Of a stretch of DNA of 64,000 nucleotides, positions 63,826-64,000 are shown piece after piece (within the stretch, counting starts at the first letter, position 1; every line of letters begins with the position of its first letter). The DNA comes from Lachnospiraceae bacterium (GTDB taxonomy: Bacteria; Bacillota; Clostridia; Lachnospirales; Lachnospiraceae), in the NCBI GenBank assembly GCA_017469945.1, contig JAFUFI010000006.1:109285-173284 (forward strand), given 5' to 3'. Position numbers and translations under genes: made by a program. The notes below the pieces were generated by a model that was given only the letters and a program-made list of their open reading frames with translations, searched no databases and was not told the origin of the DNA.

Positions 63826-64000
63826 TGTGAAGACAGGGAAACGAAAGCCCTATAGTAAAAGAAAGACTAACTATTAAAAGTCAATAGAAAAACAGCGATT
63901 TTTGAATAAAACATAATGAGATGTTTTAGATAGCCTGGAGGCAGGCTTAAGCCTCAATCAGTACCTTGAAAAATGCATGACAAACAGAGCATCTGAACAG
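63826..64000. other. Gene-free tail after cysW
   Basis: The last 175 bp carry no frame with a ribosome binding site. A GGCTTAAGCC palindrome lies at about 63941-63950. cysA, if present, must start later or lie elsewhere. Confidence 0.5.

Overview
The window looks like the replication-origin region of a low-to-moderate GC Clostridia chromosome, most likely a member of the Lachnospiraceae. This is inferred from gene content and protein style only: a DUF5688-type protein, RlmD with an appended C-terminal module, several strong GNAT/Nudix/HD families, two GGDEF proteins and Lachnospiraceae-like GyrA. No rRNA or tRNA gene and no CRISPR array was seen.

Layout. (1) 1-5.9 kb is a patchwork of small single genes: a cut DinD-like gene, an XRE regulator behind a perfect promoter with two operators, a deletion fusion of a truncated gene to a Nudix hydrolase, a nitrilase-family hydrolase, a methyltransferase, a GNAT, a 33-residue peptide gene with its own promoter and terminator, and an HD phosphohydrolase. 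(2) 5.9-18.1 kb is accessory DNA. It holds a large serine recombinase overlapping a Fic gene, a small DNA-binding protein under a 28-bp palindrome, a minus-strand cluster (XRE, SAP-domain protein, voltage-gated K+ channel, CFI-box protein, zinc-ribbon membrane protein), a plus-strand five-gene operon built round a ClpX-like AAA+ ATPase that keeps a ClpP-docking IGF motif, and a structured RNA with promoter and terminator. (3) 18.1-31.7 kb has rlmD, a BceRSAB-type two-component/ABC module, yhaM, an HtrA-like protein that has lost its catalytic triad, mutS2 and a PhoPR-like two-component pair. (4) 31.7-52.2 kb is the origin core. Leftwards on the minus strand run dnaA-dnaN-yaaA-recF-gyrB-gyrA-antiporter; rightwards on the plus strand run rpmH-rnpA-yidD-yidC-jag, hflK-hflC-FecR lipoprotein, mnmE-mnmG. 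DnaA boxes lie on both sides of dnaA, mainly at 42.33-42.55 kb. Gene direction switches at the origin, as expected for co-directional replication and transcription. Three parS-like sites lie in and just after mnmG, but rsmG, parA and parB do not follow. (5) 52.2-64 kb carries c-di-GMP cyclases, an SMP-30 family protein, a small alarmone synthetase, an acyltransferase, an XRE-AbrB regulator and a sulfate ABC transporter (binding protein and two permeases). GC-rich REP-like palindromes are scattered between 58.1 and 60.8 kb and supply the stop codons of two genes.

The best candidates for something undescribed are the ClpX-like operon (13.48-16.83 kb), the ion-channel cluster facing it (9.6-13.3 kb), the structured RNA at 17.83-18.06 kb and the small peptide gene at 3.7-3.87 kb. 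All family names rest on motif recognition by eye; no search was run.
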